Below are positions 42,202 through 52,525 of a stretch of DNA of 64,000 nucleotides, one piece after another. The stretch's first letter is position 1; every line of letters starts with the position of its first letter. The position numbers were made by a program, and so were the translations under genes. The notes beneath the pieces were generated by a model that was not told the origin of the DNA, did no database searches, and was given only the letters and a program-made list of their open reading frames with translations. The stretch is from Siphonodentalium dalli (lineage: Eukaryota; Mollusca; Scaphopoda; Gadilida; Siphonodentaliidae), in the NCBI GenBank assembly GCA_032622095.1, contig CP136061.1, positions 135,495,587 to 135,559,586 of the forward strand. The letters run 5' to 3'.

Positions 42202-42457
42202 TTATGAAATGAAGACCAAAACTGTTGCAGTCCCGCGCGCACGTCACGTGGTTACAGCTGAAGAGCAAGTTCTCTGTAATTTCGGCATACTAATTAATAT
42301 TCACGTATTTTGTCAACAGATTTGCTGAAACGTCGCACAAACTTTTAGTGAACATGGATTCGGGTGACGTCACATGTAGTTTTTAGACCGATTTTTTGTT
42401 ATAAGAAATTTTCAAATGCACGTTTTACAGTTTATAAGAGCTTATTCCAACACCGAA

Positions 42458-42530
42458 GTTTCCGTAGTGTAGTGGTTATCACGCTCGCCTAACACGCGAG
42501 AGGTCCTGAGTTCGAGCCTCAGCCGAAACA
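42458..42530 (+). tRNA. tRNA-Val-AAC: tRNA-Val(AAC), unit 28, acceptor mismatch
   Basis: G67C as unit 25. Confidence 0.85.
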
Positions 42531-42760
42531 GCCGGAAAAGTTTTGCTGAGTTTTGCCTACAGACAAATAATGTTTCGTGTTGCCCGTGGCCAAAGTACTC
42601 ACACTAAACTGAAACTTGATTGCCAAAATACATTTTTGTATGATTGAAAGCCCCTCAATTTACTGACCGTCGATCATTTTTGCTTGAGATGAAGAATAAA
42701 ACACAAACACTTAAAATTGCGTTATTTGTCAAAAACAAAATTGATTCACCAACTAAAATT

Positions 42761-42833
42761 TGTTCCCGCTGGGGCTCGAACCCAGGACCTCTCGCGTGTG
42801 AAGCGAGCGTGATAACCACTACACTACGGAAAC
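42761..42833 (-). tRNA. tRNA-Val-CAC: tRNA-Val(CAC), unit 28
   Basis: As the unit 2 gene. Confidence 0.96.
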
Positions 42834-43090
42834 TTCGCATACTGTCACAATTTTAAATGCGCTCGGGATGATTCGACTAGATCAAAACTTACTTCGGTCT
42901 GAGAAAATGTTATGACGGTTAGATAGCTTCCTAATTCCCGCGCAGTACGGCCTGATCACGATGGACAAACTGAGGTTGCACAAATTAATGCCCCGGGCAT
43001 AGCATCAATCAACATGAAGACAACATTTTGTTCAAAGTTATACCGGTACACTATAATATAGTACCCAAACTGTTAGGAAAATCCCCATGT

Positions 43091-43182
43091 GCCTCGGTAG
43101 CGCAGTAGGCAGCGCGTCAGTCTCATAATCACAAAATGACAGAGCAATCTGAAGGTCGTGAGTTCGATCCTCACTCGGGGCA
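43091..43182 (+). tRNA. tRNA-Met-CAT: tRNA-Met(CAT), unit 29
   Basis: No difference from the unit 2 gene noticed. Confidence 0.95.
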
Positions 43183-43411
43183 GAAATCTTTTGCCTGTGA
43201 TTTTTAATGTTACCCTTCGGAGCAGATCCATTTTGACAGCCAAGTTGAAAGAAAAAGAAAACCATCAAAATGTTCTTTTCTGTCTGGATTTTGGTTGGCA
43301 GAAACAGCAAACAAGCTATGTGAAATATCAAACTCATAGAGATGGTGCCAAGAAGTTCACAGGTCAACTGTCGCTTCCATGTGAGCAAGCAAAATGCAAA
43401 CAAAAAAGTAT

Positions 43412-43526
43412 TGTCAGAAGTGGGGTTCGAACCCACGCCCACATTCGTGGACCAGAACTCCCATAACCTCGAACGAGGAAGGCAGTACCTTGAGTCTGGC
43501 GCCTTAGACCACTCGGCCATCGTGAC
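43412..43526 (-). tRNA. tRNA-Leu-CAA: tRNA-Leu(CAA), unit 29, acceptor mismatch
   Basis: A73 with the G5C of units 22-24, although 10 kb away. Confidence 0.82.
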
Positions 43527-43782
43527 TTATGAAATGAAGACCAAAACTGTTGCAGTCCCGCGCGCACGTCACGTGGTTACAGCTGAAGAGCAAGTTCTCT
43601 GTAATTTCGGCATACTAATTAATATTCACGTATTTTGTCAACAGATTTGCTGAAACGTCGCACAAACTTTTAGTGAACATGGATTCGGGTGACGTCACAT
43701 GTAGTTTTTAGACCGATATTTTGTTATATGAAATTTTCAAATGCACGTTTTACAGTTTATAAGAGCTTATTCCAACACCGAA

Positions 43783-43855
43783 GTTTCCGTAGTGTAGTGG
43801 TTATCACGCTCGCCTAACACGCGAGAGGTCCTGAGTTCGAGCCTCAGCGGATACA
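43783..43855 (+). tRNA. tRNA-Val-AAC: tRNA-Val(AAC), unit 29, acceptor mismatch
   Basis: A70 changed to T (T-T mismatch). Confidence 0.85.
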
Positions 43856-44085
43856 ACCGGAAAAGTTTTGCTGAGTTTTGACTACAGACAAATAATGTTT
43901 CGTGTTGCCCGTGGCCAAAGTACTCACACTAAACTGAAACTTGATTGCCAAAATACATTTTTGTATGATTGAAAGCCCCTCAATTTACTGACCGTCGATC
44001 ATTTTTGCTTGAGATGAAGAATAAAACACAAACACTTAAAATTGCGTTATTTGTCAAAAACAAAATTGATTCACCAACTAAAATT

Positions 44086-44158
44086 TGTTCCCGCTGGGGC
44101 TCGAACCCAGGACCTCTCGCGTGTGAAGCGAGCATGATAACCACTACACTACGGAAAC
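44086..44158 (-). tRNA. tRNA-Val-CAC: tRNA-Val(CAC), unit 29
   Basis: C25 changed to T in the D stem (G-U pair). Confidence 0.92.
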
Positions 44159-44415
44159 TTCGCATACTGTCACAATTTTAAATGCGCTCGGGATGATTCG
44201 ACTAGATCAAAACTTACTTCGGTCTGAGAAAATGTTATGACGGTTAGATAGCTTCCTAATTCCCGCGCAGTACGGCCTGATCACGATGGACAAACTGAGG
44301 TTGCACAAATTAATGCCCCGGGCATAGCATCAATCAACATGAAGACAACATTTTGTTCAAAGTTATACCGGTACACTATAATATAGTACCCAAACTGTTA
44401 GGAAAATCCCCATGT

Positions 44416-44507
44416 GCCTCGGTAGCGCAGTAGGCAGCGCGTCAGTCTCATAATCACAAAATGACAGAGCAATCTGAAGGTCGTGAGTTCGATCCTCACT
44501 CGGGGCA
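44416..44507 (+). tRNA. tRNA-Met-CAT: tRNA-Met(CAT), unit 30
   Basis: No difference from the unit 2 gene noticed. Confidence 0.95.
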
Positions 44508-44735
44508 GAAATCTTTTGCCTGTGATTTTTAATGTTACCCTTCGGAGCAGATCCATTTTGACAGCCAAGTTGAAAGAAAAAGAAAACCATCAAAATGTCT
44601 TTTCTGTCTGGATTTTGGTTGGCAGAAACAGCAAACAAGCTATGTGAAATATCAAACTCATAGAGATGGTGCCAAGAAGTTCACAGGTCAACTGTCGCTT
44701 CCATGTGAGCAAGCAAAATGCAAACAAAAAAGTAT

Positions 44736-44850
44736 TGTCAGAAGTGGGGTTCGAACCCACGCCCACATTCGTGGACCAGAACTCCCATAACCTCGAACGA
44801 GGAAGGCAGTACCTTGAGTCTGGCGCCTTAGACCACTCGGCCATCCTGAC
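44736..44850 (-). tRNA. tRNA-Leu-CAA: tRNA-Leu(CAA), unit 30
   Basis: A73, as reference. Confidence 0.95.
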
Positions 44851-45106
44851 TTATGAAATGAAGACCAAAACTGTTGCAGTCCCGCGCGCACGTCACGTGG
44901 TTACAGCTGAAGAGCAAGTTCTCTGTAATTTCGGCATACTAATTAATATTCACGTATTTTGTCAACAGATTTGCTGAAACGTCGCACAAACTTTTAGTGA
45001 ACATGGATTCGGGTGACGTCACATGTAGTTTTTAGACCGATTTTTTGTTATAAGAAATTTTCAAATGCACGTTTTACAGTTTATAAGAGCTTATTCCAAC
45101 ACCGAA

Positions 45107-45179
45107 GTTTCCGTAGTGTAGTGGTTATCACGCTCGCCTAACACGCGAGAGGTCCTGAGTTCGAGCCTCAGCGGAAACA
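45107..45179 (+). tRNA. tRNA-Val-AAC: tRNA-Val(AAC), unit 30
   Basis: As the unit 2 gene. Confidence 0.96.
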
Positions 45180-45409
45180 ACCGGAAATGTTTTGCTGAGT
45201 TTTGCCTACAGACAAATAATGTTTCGTGTTGCCCGTGGCCAAAGTACTCACACTAAACTGAAACTTGATTGCCAAAATACATTTTTGTATGATTGACAGC
45301 CCCTCAATTTACTGACCGTCGATCATTTTTGCTTGAGATGAAGAATAAAACACAAACACTTAAAATTGCGTTATTTGTCAAAAACAAAATTGATTCACCA
45401 ACTAAAATT

Positions 45410-45482
45410 TGTTCCCGCTGGGGCTCGAACCCAGGACCTCTCGCGTGTGAAGCGAGCGTGATAACCACTACACTACGGAAAC
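45410..45482 (-). tRNA. tRNA-Val-CAC: tRNA-Val(CAC), unit 30
   Basis: As the unit 2 gene. Confidence 0.96.
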
Positions 45483-45739
45483 TTCGCATACTGTCACAAT
45501 TTTAAATGCGCTCGGGATGATTCGACTAGATCAAAACTTACTTCGGTCTGAGAAAATGTTATGACGGTTAGATAGCTTCCTAATTCCCGCGCAGTACGGC
45601 CTGATCACGATGGACAAACTGAGGTTGCACAAATTAATGCCCCGGGCATAGCATCAATCAACATGAAGACAACATTTTGTTCAAAGTTATACCGGTACAC
45701 TATAATATAGTACCCAAACTGCTAGGAAAATCCCCATGT

Positions 45740-45831
45740 GCCTCGGTAGCGCAGTAGGCAGCGCGTCAGTCTCATAATCACAAAATGACAGAGCAATCTG
45801 AAGGTCGTGAGTTCGATCCTCACTCGGGGCA
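45740..45831 (+). tRNA. tRNA-Met-CAT: tRNA-Met(CAT), unit 31
   Basis: No difference from the unit 2 gene noticed. Confidence 0.95.
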
Positions 45832-46060
45832 GAAATCTTTTGCCTGTGATTTTTAATGTTACCCTTCGGAGCAGATCCATTTTGACAGCCAAGTTGAAAG
45901 AAAAAGAAAACCATCAAAATGTTCTTTTCTGTCTGGATTTTGGTTGGCAGAAACAGCAAACAAGCTATGTGAAATATCAAACTCATAGAGATGGTGCCAA
46001 GAAGTTCACAGGTCAACTGTCGCTTCCATGTGAGCAAGCAAAATGCAAACAAAAAAGTAT

Positions 46061-46152
46061 TGTCAGAAGTGGGGTTCGAACCCACGCCCACATTCGTGGA
46101 CCAGAACTCCCATAACCTCGAACGAGGAAGGCAGTACCTTGAGTCTGGCGCC
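46061..46152 (-). pseudogene. tRNA-Leu(CAA) 3' part, unit 31, split by LINE
   Basis: A73; the 5' part is at 54323-54357. Confidence 0.94.
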
Positions 46153-46879
46153 TTTTTTTTTTTTTTTTTATCTTTTATTTATAAAAATCATAATGTAATA
46201 TGACATATACAAAATATTATAACATTGCACAAACATATAAAAATAATGATAATAATAACAGTATTCACTACAATAAATGGAATTTGTCATCACTTGTTGT
46301 TATATAACATGTGGTCTTACAATACAAAATTGTATGCTGTATTTATGTAGCGAACTCTATTCTTATTCCTAAAAGGAAGTTGAACTGGATTTTTAGCATT
46401 ATAAACTGGATCTCCTGTTATTCAACTCGATAGATAGCTGATATGTTTCAAATTTATTTGTGATAATATTCAACTCGATTGTACTATGACGTACAGTTTT
46501 GTCGGCAAATTGTCGTACAGTAATCGATAGCGTGGAAGTGATGATAGAGTTACTTCCCTTCCGTTGCACATGGAATTTTGAAAAAGAAAAGTTTTTTCTG
46601 CTGGAGATTATTGTAAAATTCCAAATAACCATGGGTCTATATGCTCTTTAATCTAATTCGAAAGGTATGTAAGAGTGTTGTCTCGGCGAGGATAGGGTTC
46701 CATAGTGTTCAGGGCGGTTATGAAATGCGTCAACGTTTGAGCAAAATGTACGTGTCCATTTTTCGTGTAATCCCAGTTCAGCGTGACAACAATCGTGACC
46801 TCATATCTATATTGAGATTGAAAATTACCAATCTAACGTTATCCATCAAATATATTAACTGGTTCCCCCAGTTGTATGT

Positions 46880-47196
46880 TCAGCTATCATCAGCCATTGA
46901 CTCGGCACCCTAGATCATGCCACGAATCCCCACTCTGGCTACTGCATAGTGGAGATTCGTGGCATGATCCATCGGCACCCCAGGCCTCTGTCAGTGTCAA
47001 ATCTGATTACGACAATGGCGACTCCAGTAGTATTTTCAGCAATCATCAGCCATTGACTAGGCACTCTAGATCATGCCATGAACCTCCACTCTGGCTAACG
47101 CCCGTGTATAGTAGAGATTCATGGCATGATCCATCGGCACCCCAGACCTCTGTCGGTGTAAATTCTGTTTACGACAATGGTGATTCCTCCTCTTAA
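46880..47196. repeat. Two tandem ~165-bp repeats, each with a long hairpin
   Basis: Both copies run from tcagccattgact to gacaatgg-gattcc/ctcc. In copy 1, 46913-46928 pairs with 46954-46969 over 16 perfect bases; in copy 2, 47069-47084 pairs with 47116-47131 over 15 of 16. Differences between the arms are partly compensatory (CACGAAT/ATTCGTG against CATGAA/TTCATG). Confidence 0.8.
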
Positions 47197-47570
47197 AATT
47201 CTGTTCTGAAAATAATCGTTTCGTGTAAATGTGCAATTTATAATTTAATAATACAGTTATGTACACATAATTTTTCAACATTATTGTGGGCACATGATGA
47301 TGCCGCACATCCGAGCAGCTTCACCATAATATTTATTTCTTTTTTTCCTTTAAAATGATCATTCACTAATTTGTTATGCCTTAATATGAGAAGCGTAGCA
47401 TATCGCTTAACATTAAATGTTGTTCCTGAATAACTTTCTTCCCGTGGCAAATTTTCGACTCGTAAATAAACCATTTATTGATTCTGAACTCCTTGTGACC
47501 TACTTGCGATTACCAGTTTGTCACGTGATCTTCGAAATTAATCTAATTTGAAATATACATATTCTTTCAG

Positions 47571-47649
47571 ATACCCATTGGAAGTTAACAGAAATTGGTA
47601 CGGCTATGGCTCCCTGCTAACATGGGTGCAGATAATCGATGAGAATAAG
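47571..47649 (+). other. Exon-like segment, candidate A
   Basis: 79 bp between a pyrimidine-rich acceptor (ttctttcag) and a donor (AAG|gtaatt). One frame is open throughout (starting YPLEVNRNWYGYG), another reads THWKLTEIG and stops. No family recognised. It could be an exon of a host gene carried into element C, or chance. Confidence 0.3.
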
Positions 47650-48223
47650 GTAATTATTACTAGTTAGAAGCATGTCTAGTAAATTATAAGATATTTCAGC
47701 TATGAAACAAACTCTAATAGAGCACTACTAGTACTGGTGGCCACATGAAATCAGTCAAAATGACAGGCTATATTTTCTGAATGGTTACTTAATTAATCAC
47801 AAAGGGTGACTGTTAGTGTTTCCTGTAGCATGGCATACGCTCCACAATAAACATCAACCCTTTATAATAAGGCCAGGAGTGGTATGAATAATGGGGTGGG
47901 TGATGTGGTTCGGGGGGGGTGTAATTGGGATGCATTGAAATATAAAAACAATTTAAAAAACTGGAAAGTTTGGTCATGATAATCCTTTTACACTCTTTCT
48001 CTTTGATAGCTCGCTAGCATTGTAATAACATTTCTGCCGGGATGTTTACGAGACCGGGCGAGGGGGGGGTGCCAAAAATTAGAATTTTTCCTTTATATAT
48101 ATATAATTTTTCTCATTTTAGTTCTTTTCTACTTTGTAAATTATTCGTGATCCACTTTTTTTTTTTTTTTGGTGGAGTTGGGTGGAGTATACAAAAAAAA
48201 AAAAAATTAAATTTTTTTTCAAT

Positions 48224-48228
<5 letters not shown>

Positions 48229-48264
<36 letters not shown>
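48229..48264 (-). other. Internal A36 run with AATAAA upstream, probable original LINE 3' end
   Basis: On the minus strand A36 begins 20 bases after AATAAA (48284-48289), 380 bp past the ORF2 stop. That is the layout of a genuine polyadenylated LINE end, yet the element continues for 2 kb before the tail at the target. Confidence 0.65.
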
Positions 48265-48270
<6 letters not shown>

Positions 48271-48380
48271 TAAACTTTTGACTTTTATTGATTGCTGCTT
48301 AATGCCATCTCAGTTATTACATTGTTGATATGAATTTTTAACCAATTTTCTTATTTATATGTTTTGTTATTCTATTTCAG

Positions 48381-48474
48381 CACAGATATGCATGGGCATC
48401 TCTACCAGAATCCAGAACTGAAAAAAGAATGGATACTGCTGGATGAAGTTGTTTTGTATGACAGATCTTGCTAA
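48381..48474 (+). other. Exon-like segment, candidate B (terminal)
   Basis: After acceptor ttctatttcag a frame reads TDMHGHLYQNPELKKEW onward for 31 codons-equivalents to a TAA stop at 48472-48474. Its protein-like composition suggests a terminal exon, on the strand opposite to the LINE. It needs two bases from the previous exon, which does not match the fully open frame of candidate A, so the two may not belong together. Confidence 0.3.
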
Positions 48475-48646
48475 TTACATTTGACATTGGTTGCTCAACA
48501 TTAAAAGGAAACAGCTTCATATACATTGGATTGCCGTTGGAAAATCATATGCATGTCAGGTCATGCATGCAAGCTAATTCTTTCTACGGTTTCTTAACTT
48601 TAAAGGAGGATATCTTTATATGGATCAGAAGTTGTGTCTTCTGTTT
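48475..48646. other. 3' flank of ORF2
   Basis: Short stretch between the ORF2 stop and candidate exon B; nothing recognised. Confidence 0.5.
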
Positions 48647-51600
48647 TCAAATTGAAAAGTGGATCTGTTCGGCGATATAATATATTAGTGTGTTATTATT
48701 CAGGATAAATTTATCGAATAATTCAGACTTGTTTTTCCTATCGTAATAAATCTTCAGCATTGTTATGTGATTTTTCAAAACTGGCTGTAGTAATTTATCT
48801 GCTGGTAATCTTTTGTTATCATACAAGTAGAAATTCCTTGACCGATATACAGCTATTCTGTATGCACACAATAACAGGTTGATAAACATAATATTTATAT
48901 TTTTTCCTTTTCTACCTGAGCCGAAGATCAACATTTTGCTAAATTCATCTTCGGTGACAATTTTGTCTTTTGCAAAGAGGTGATCTATATATAGTCTACA
49001 TTTATCTTTAATCTCCTGTAAATATTTACATCCAAAAAATATATGCTTTATATCCTCAACGTCAATGTGACATAAAGGACATGTATCAGTGTCTGATTGC
49101 TTGACTATAAATTGTCTGCGCCGAGTAAATAACATGTTATGATATATTTTCAGATCCAGTTCAATCATCTCTGTTGACTTTACACATAAATGGACTAAAG
49201 TCCAATTCAATTTGAAATTGGGACCATATTGCTTCTGCCAATAGGACACACTTGTTGGCATTTCAAATACCTTTGCTATTATTTGTGAATATGCAATCTT
49301 AGTGGTAAGATGAGAAGTAGATGTTAGTTCTCCATTGTTAATGAATGGAATGGCATTTTCCCCACAGGTTTTTCCATTTATATCACTGTAGGAATTTGCC
49401 ATTTCATTTCCATTAACAAGTTCTTTCCATTCACAAGGCAGTGCATTCAAAATAGACGTGTAGTTATTCGATACAGTTACACAGTTACACATTGAATCAC
49501 CGCATACCATTTCATGTATGGCCATTTCTGGCAAAAATCCAGGAATGACCTCATATGTCAGGTGTTTAATTCTTACTAGCCCAGCCATAACAAAGGTGTC
49601 AAAATAGAACATTTTCCCCTCTGATGTTATTAGCCCATTGTCAAATAAGGGTTGGTCTAGTACATTTAACGTGGAATTAATGAGATGACGCGAATCGTCA
49701 GTTATGATTTTCCAAGCTCTTAAGACATCAGCATAGAACTGAGGTAATTTGACTGCATACCTCTCATATATATTAATGAAGAGTGTGTCTTTTCCTAATC
49801 TTAAGTTACGGTACTTATCAAAATAGAAAAGCATAAAATATTTCCAAGGGAATTGACTGACTTCCATTTTTTTTATCCATTTGCATCTCAAGGCTAATTT
49901 TTTCTTTTCAACATCGGGTAGCTTTAATCCGCCCACATTAAGGTCACCAATCAAGGTTGTGTACTTAATTTTATGGATCGTATTATCCCAAAGAAAGCTC
50001 AACACTATTGCTTTTAGCTTCTTCTCGTACATTTCTGGCAATTCTGTTACATTTAAAGTGTACCACAATGTTGAAAGATAAAGTGATTGAAGAACAGTAA
50101 TTTTACCTTTAATAGTTAACTTTCTTTGCTTCCATAAATGCAAAATATTAGAAATTTTCTGTAACTTTTTGGACCAATTTACATCAATTGCTTCTTTCTC
50201 ATTATTGCCGAGATAAATTCCTAAGATTTCAACTGGACCTTGAACAATTTGTAAAGGCAAATCTCTGGGCAAAATTACATTGCCAATAGGCATTATCTCT
50301 GATTTATCATAATTAATTTGACTTCCTGATCCTTTTGCAAATGTTTCGAAACATTGTAAAACTAATTTGACTGAATTCTCATCAGCAACGACTAATTTGT
50401 TATCATCAGCATGTTGGAAGAGCTTTGCTGGCATATTACAACCTGGAATGGGAATACCCCGTATGTTATGATTATTATTTATCAATTGTGCAATAGGTTC
50501 TGAACACAGTATATACAAGAGTGGTGACAAAGGGCATCCCTGTCTAACTGAAGATTCAATTTTGATCCATGAAGATAAATGACCATTCATTTTTATACTG
50601 CTTTTCGAATTTTGATACAAAATTTTAACCCAACGGACAAAATTTTCACCAAAGCCTACTTCCTCTAGAACTTTGAAAAGGTAACCGTGGTCAATTTTGT
50701 CGAAAGCTTTATACAAATCTATCTTCAAAAGGACTGCATCCAGATTGCTGTCGTTAATATACCGAATCATGTCTTTTAGACTTAGAACGGTTTCACTCAA
50801 GTCTCTACCTGGTACTGAGCAAGTTTGAAAATCGGATACTAATGTTGCAATAATCGTCTTCATCCTATTGGCTAGAATTTTGGCAATTAATTTTCTATCA
50901 ACACCTAATAAGGAAATTGGTCTCCAGTTAGAGAGGTCTCTCTTGTCACCTTTTTTCTTATAAATCAAAGTGATAAGGCCTTTTTCCATTGAAGGAGATA
51001 GTCTGCCATTACAACTAATTTCTGTGATCAGCTTTACAAACAGCGGTTCAAAAATGGTATAAAACCTCTTAAAAAATGTTGCTGTTAATCCATCTAAACC
51101 TGGAGATTTCCCATCTGACATTGAAAATAAGGCCTCATAAATTTCACTACTTTCAAAATCAGTGTCAATTATATCTGAATTTTCTTTGTTCAGTTTTTTC
51201 TCAATCACTTCAAGTAAAATATTTTGTTTTTCCTCTATGATAATTGGTGTTGAATATAGATTTCCATAGAAGTGTTCGGCTATTTTCAACATATCAAATG
51301 GATTGGTGACAATTGAACCATTCCTATCTACAACTGCTGGAAATGTGTTGAAATCTTGTCTGTATTTTTCCAAAGACAAAAAATATTTTGTACAACGGTC
51401 ATCTTCCAATGCATGATTACACTTACTTCTTATGATAGCTCCCTGGCATTTGAGTATTTCATGTTCTTCGATATCGGATTTTAGAAGGGAAATTTTGGAA
51501 ATGTCTGTAAATTGAGAGGGTCTGCTTAATTCAATCGAAAGTTTTCTTTGTAGCTCATATTCATTTGACTTGCGCTCTCTAGATAATTTTTGAGCATAAA

Positions 51601-52516
51601 AGATAGAGGCTTTCTTTATTTTATACTTTAGATTGTCCCACCATACCAGATATTCCCTGTCAAATAATGGACAACTTTTTTCTTTGTTGACTAGCTCATT
51701 TATTAACAACACATAGTTGGGATTGTCTAAAAGTGAGTCATTCAGGATCCAAACGCCTGGACCTTTCTCTACCCCATGGAAATTAAACTTGGCAATTACC
51801 AGGGAGTGATCACTAAAGGAAGTGTAGTTCATGAAACAATACATATTCAAGCTAATCAATGAGTTTGTACATAAAATATAATCAATTCTGCTTTGTTGTA
51901 ATTTATTTTCAACAATTCTGAGCCAGCTGTATTGTTTTTTCCCGGGGTTTCGATACCTCCAAGAATCTAGTAAATGATTTTTAGTTAAAAAATTTTGAAA
52001 GTCCACTGTTGTTCCATCAGTGTTGCCACTGTATCTGTCAATACTCTGGTACACTGTGTTGAAATCACCCATGATAATCTTTTCTGAACTAATTTTACAG
52101 ATGTTTTCTAGGGATTTGAGGAAAAGTTTCCGGTCTTTATAATCATTCGGGGCATATACTGAAAAAAAGGAATATTTTTTGTCATTGAACATTAAGTTAA
52201 TGCCAACTAGTCGTCCATGGTCATCTTTAATTTTTAATTCACATGTTTTACCAAATTCTTTGCTGACCAAAATAGCTACACCTCTGCTGTTATCTTTATA
52301 GTTGGAGCTGAAACATTTACCCTTCCACAAGTGCTTAATGCTATCAACATAATCATCATCCCAAAAAGTCTCCTGTAAAGCAATCACGCCAAATCTGCGC
52401 TCCTCAAATAAGCTGAACAACCCTTTAATCTTATTCATATTTCTCATACCTCTCACATTCAAGGAGCACAGAGTTGCCATGAATGCAACCAGAAAAACTT
52501 TCTGCAAAAATTCCAT
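48647..52516 (-). CDS. LINE ORF2: APE endonuclease and reverse transcriptase
   Basis: 1,289 aa, intact. The N-terminal exonuclease-endonuclease-phosphatase domain has N20 (SLNVRGM), E49 (LQET), GDFN at 150-153, SRIDYIL from 209 and SDHS at 235-238, the catalytic set for target nicking. The reverse transcriptase follows: SPGLDG (471-476), NWRPISLL (530-537), catalytic D600 in KIDLYKAFD, RQGCPLSP (658-665) and HADD (702-705) in place of the usual YADD or FADD. A C-terminal CX2CX8HX4C finger sits at C1146/C1149/H1158/C1163. Length and order fit L1/Tx1 ORF2. Met13 (MATLCSLNVRG) is an alternative start closer to typical ORF2 starts. Given four insertions at one nucleotide, its endonuclease probably supplies the tRNA-Leu specificity. 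Confidence 0.93.
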   Translation of the reverse strand: MEFLQKVFLVAFMATLCSLNVRGMRNMNKIKGLFSLFEERRFGVIALQETFWDDDYVDSIKHLWKGKCFSSNYKDNSRGVAILVSKEFGKTCELKIKDDHGRLVGINLMFNDKKYSFFSVYAPNDYKDRKLFLKSLENICKISSEKIIMGDFNTVYQSIDRYSGNTDGTTVDFQNFLTKNHLLDSWRYRNPGKKQYSWLRIVENKLQQSRIDYILCTNSLISLNMYCFMNYTSFSDHSLVIAKFNFHGVEKGPGVWILNDSLLDNPNYVLLINELVNKEKSCPLFDREYLVWWDNLKYKIKKASIFYAQKLSRERKSNEYELQRKLSIELSRPSQFTDISKISLLKSDIEEHEILKCQGAIIRSKCNHALEDDRCTKYFLSLEKYRQDFNTFPAVVDRNGSIVTNPFDMLKIAEHFYGNLYSTPIIIEEKQNILLEVIEKKLNKENSDIIDTDFESSEIYEALFSMSDGKSPGLDGLTATFFKRFYTIFEPLFVKLITEISCNGRLSPSMEKGLITLIYKKKGDKRDLSNWRPISLLGVDRKLIAKILANRMKTIIATLVSDFQTCSVPGRDLSETVLSLKDMIRYINDSNLDAVLLKIDLYKAFDKIDHGYLFKVLEEVGFGENFVRWVKILYQNSKSSIKMNGHLSSWIKIESSVRQGCPLSPLLYILCSEPIAQLINNNHNIRGIPIPGCNMPAKLFQHADDNKLVVADENSVKLVLQCFETFAKGSGSQINYDKSEIMPIGNVILPRDLPLQIVQGPVEILGIYLGNNEKEAIDVNWSKKLQKISNILHLWKQRKLTIKGKITVLQSLYLSTLWYTLNVTELPEMYEKKLKAIVLSFLWDNTIHKIKYTTLIGDLNVGGLKLPDVEKKKLALRCKWIKKMEVSQFPWKYFMLFYFDKYRNLRLGKDTLFINIYERYAVKLPQFYADVLRAWKIITDDSRHLINSTLNVLDQPLFDNGLITSEGKMFYFDTFVMAGLVRIKHLTYEVIPGFLPEMAIHEMVCGDSMCNCVTVSNNYTSILNALPCEWKELVNGNEMANSYSDINGKTCGENAIPFINNGELTSTSHLTTKIAYSQIIAKVFEMPTSVSYWQKQYGPNFKLNWTLVHLCVKSTEMIELDLKIYHNMLFTRRRQFIVKQSDTDTCPLCHIDVEDIKHIFFGCKYLQEIKDKCRLYIDHLFAKDKIVTEDEFSKMLIFGSGRKGKNINIMFINLLLCAYRIAVYRSRNFYLYDNKRLPADKLLQPVLKNHITMLKIYYDRKNKSELFDKFILNNNTLIYYIAEQIHFSI

Positions 52517-52525
52517 TATTAAAAA

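Larger units (their letters stand above)
38160..46152. repeat. Tandem tRNA array, block 4 (units 25-31)
   Basis: Begins with the second copy of the unit 25 tRNA-Leu (a duplicated target) and ends at the full-length LINE. Units 27 and 28 are 1,298 bp because both lost the same 27 bp from tRNA-Leu. Unit 30 has a 1-bp deletion in the Met-Leu spacer. Confidence 0.97.
46170..48228. other. Extra 2.06 kb between the internal A-run and the terminal tail of element C
   Basis: No reverse transcriptase remnant was recognised here. The first 360 bp match element B. It holds two tandem ~165-bp repeats with hairpins (46880-47165), G8 runs (47913, 48061), and a plus-strand exon-like stretch (47571-47649). 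Open frames on either strand are short and unlike known proteins. Confidence 0.6.

Noticed and set aside
46876-47196. 106-aa plus-strand frame with two internal repeats (SRSCHE-P-LWL) as a repeat protein
   Set aside because: The repetition is explained by the two DNA repeats with hairpins; no start context or homology seen.
48042-48266. 74-aa plus-strand frame ending in poly-Phe
   Set aside because: Low-complexity translation of T-runs, one of which is the complement of a LINE poly(A).
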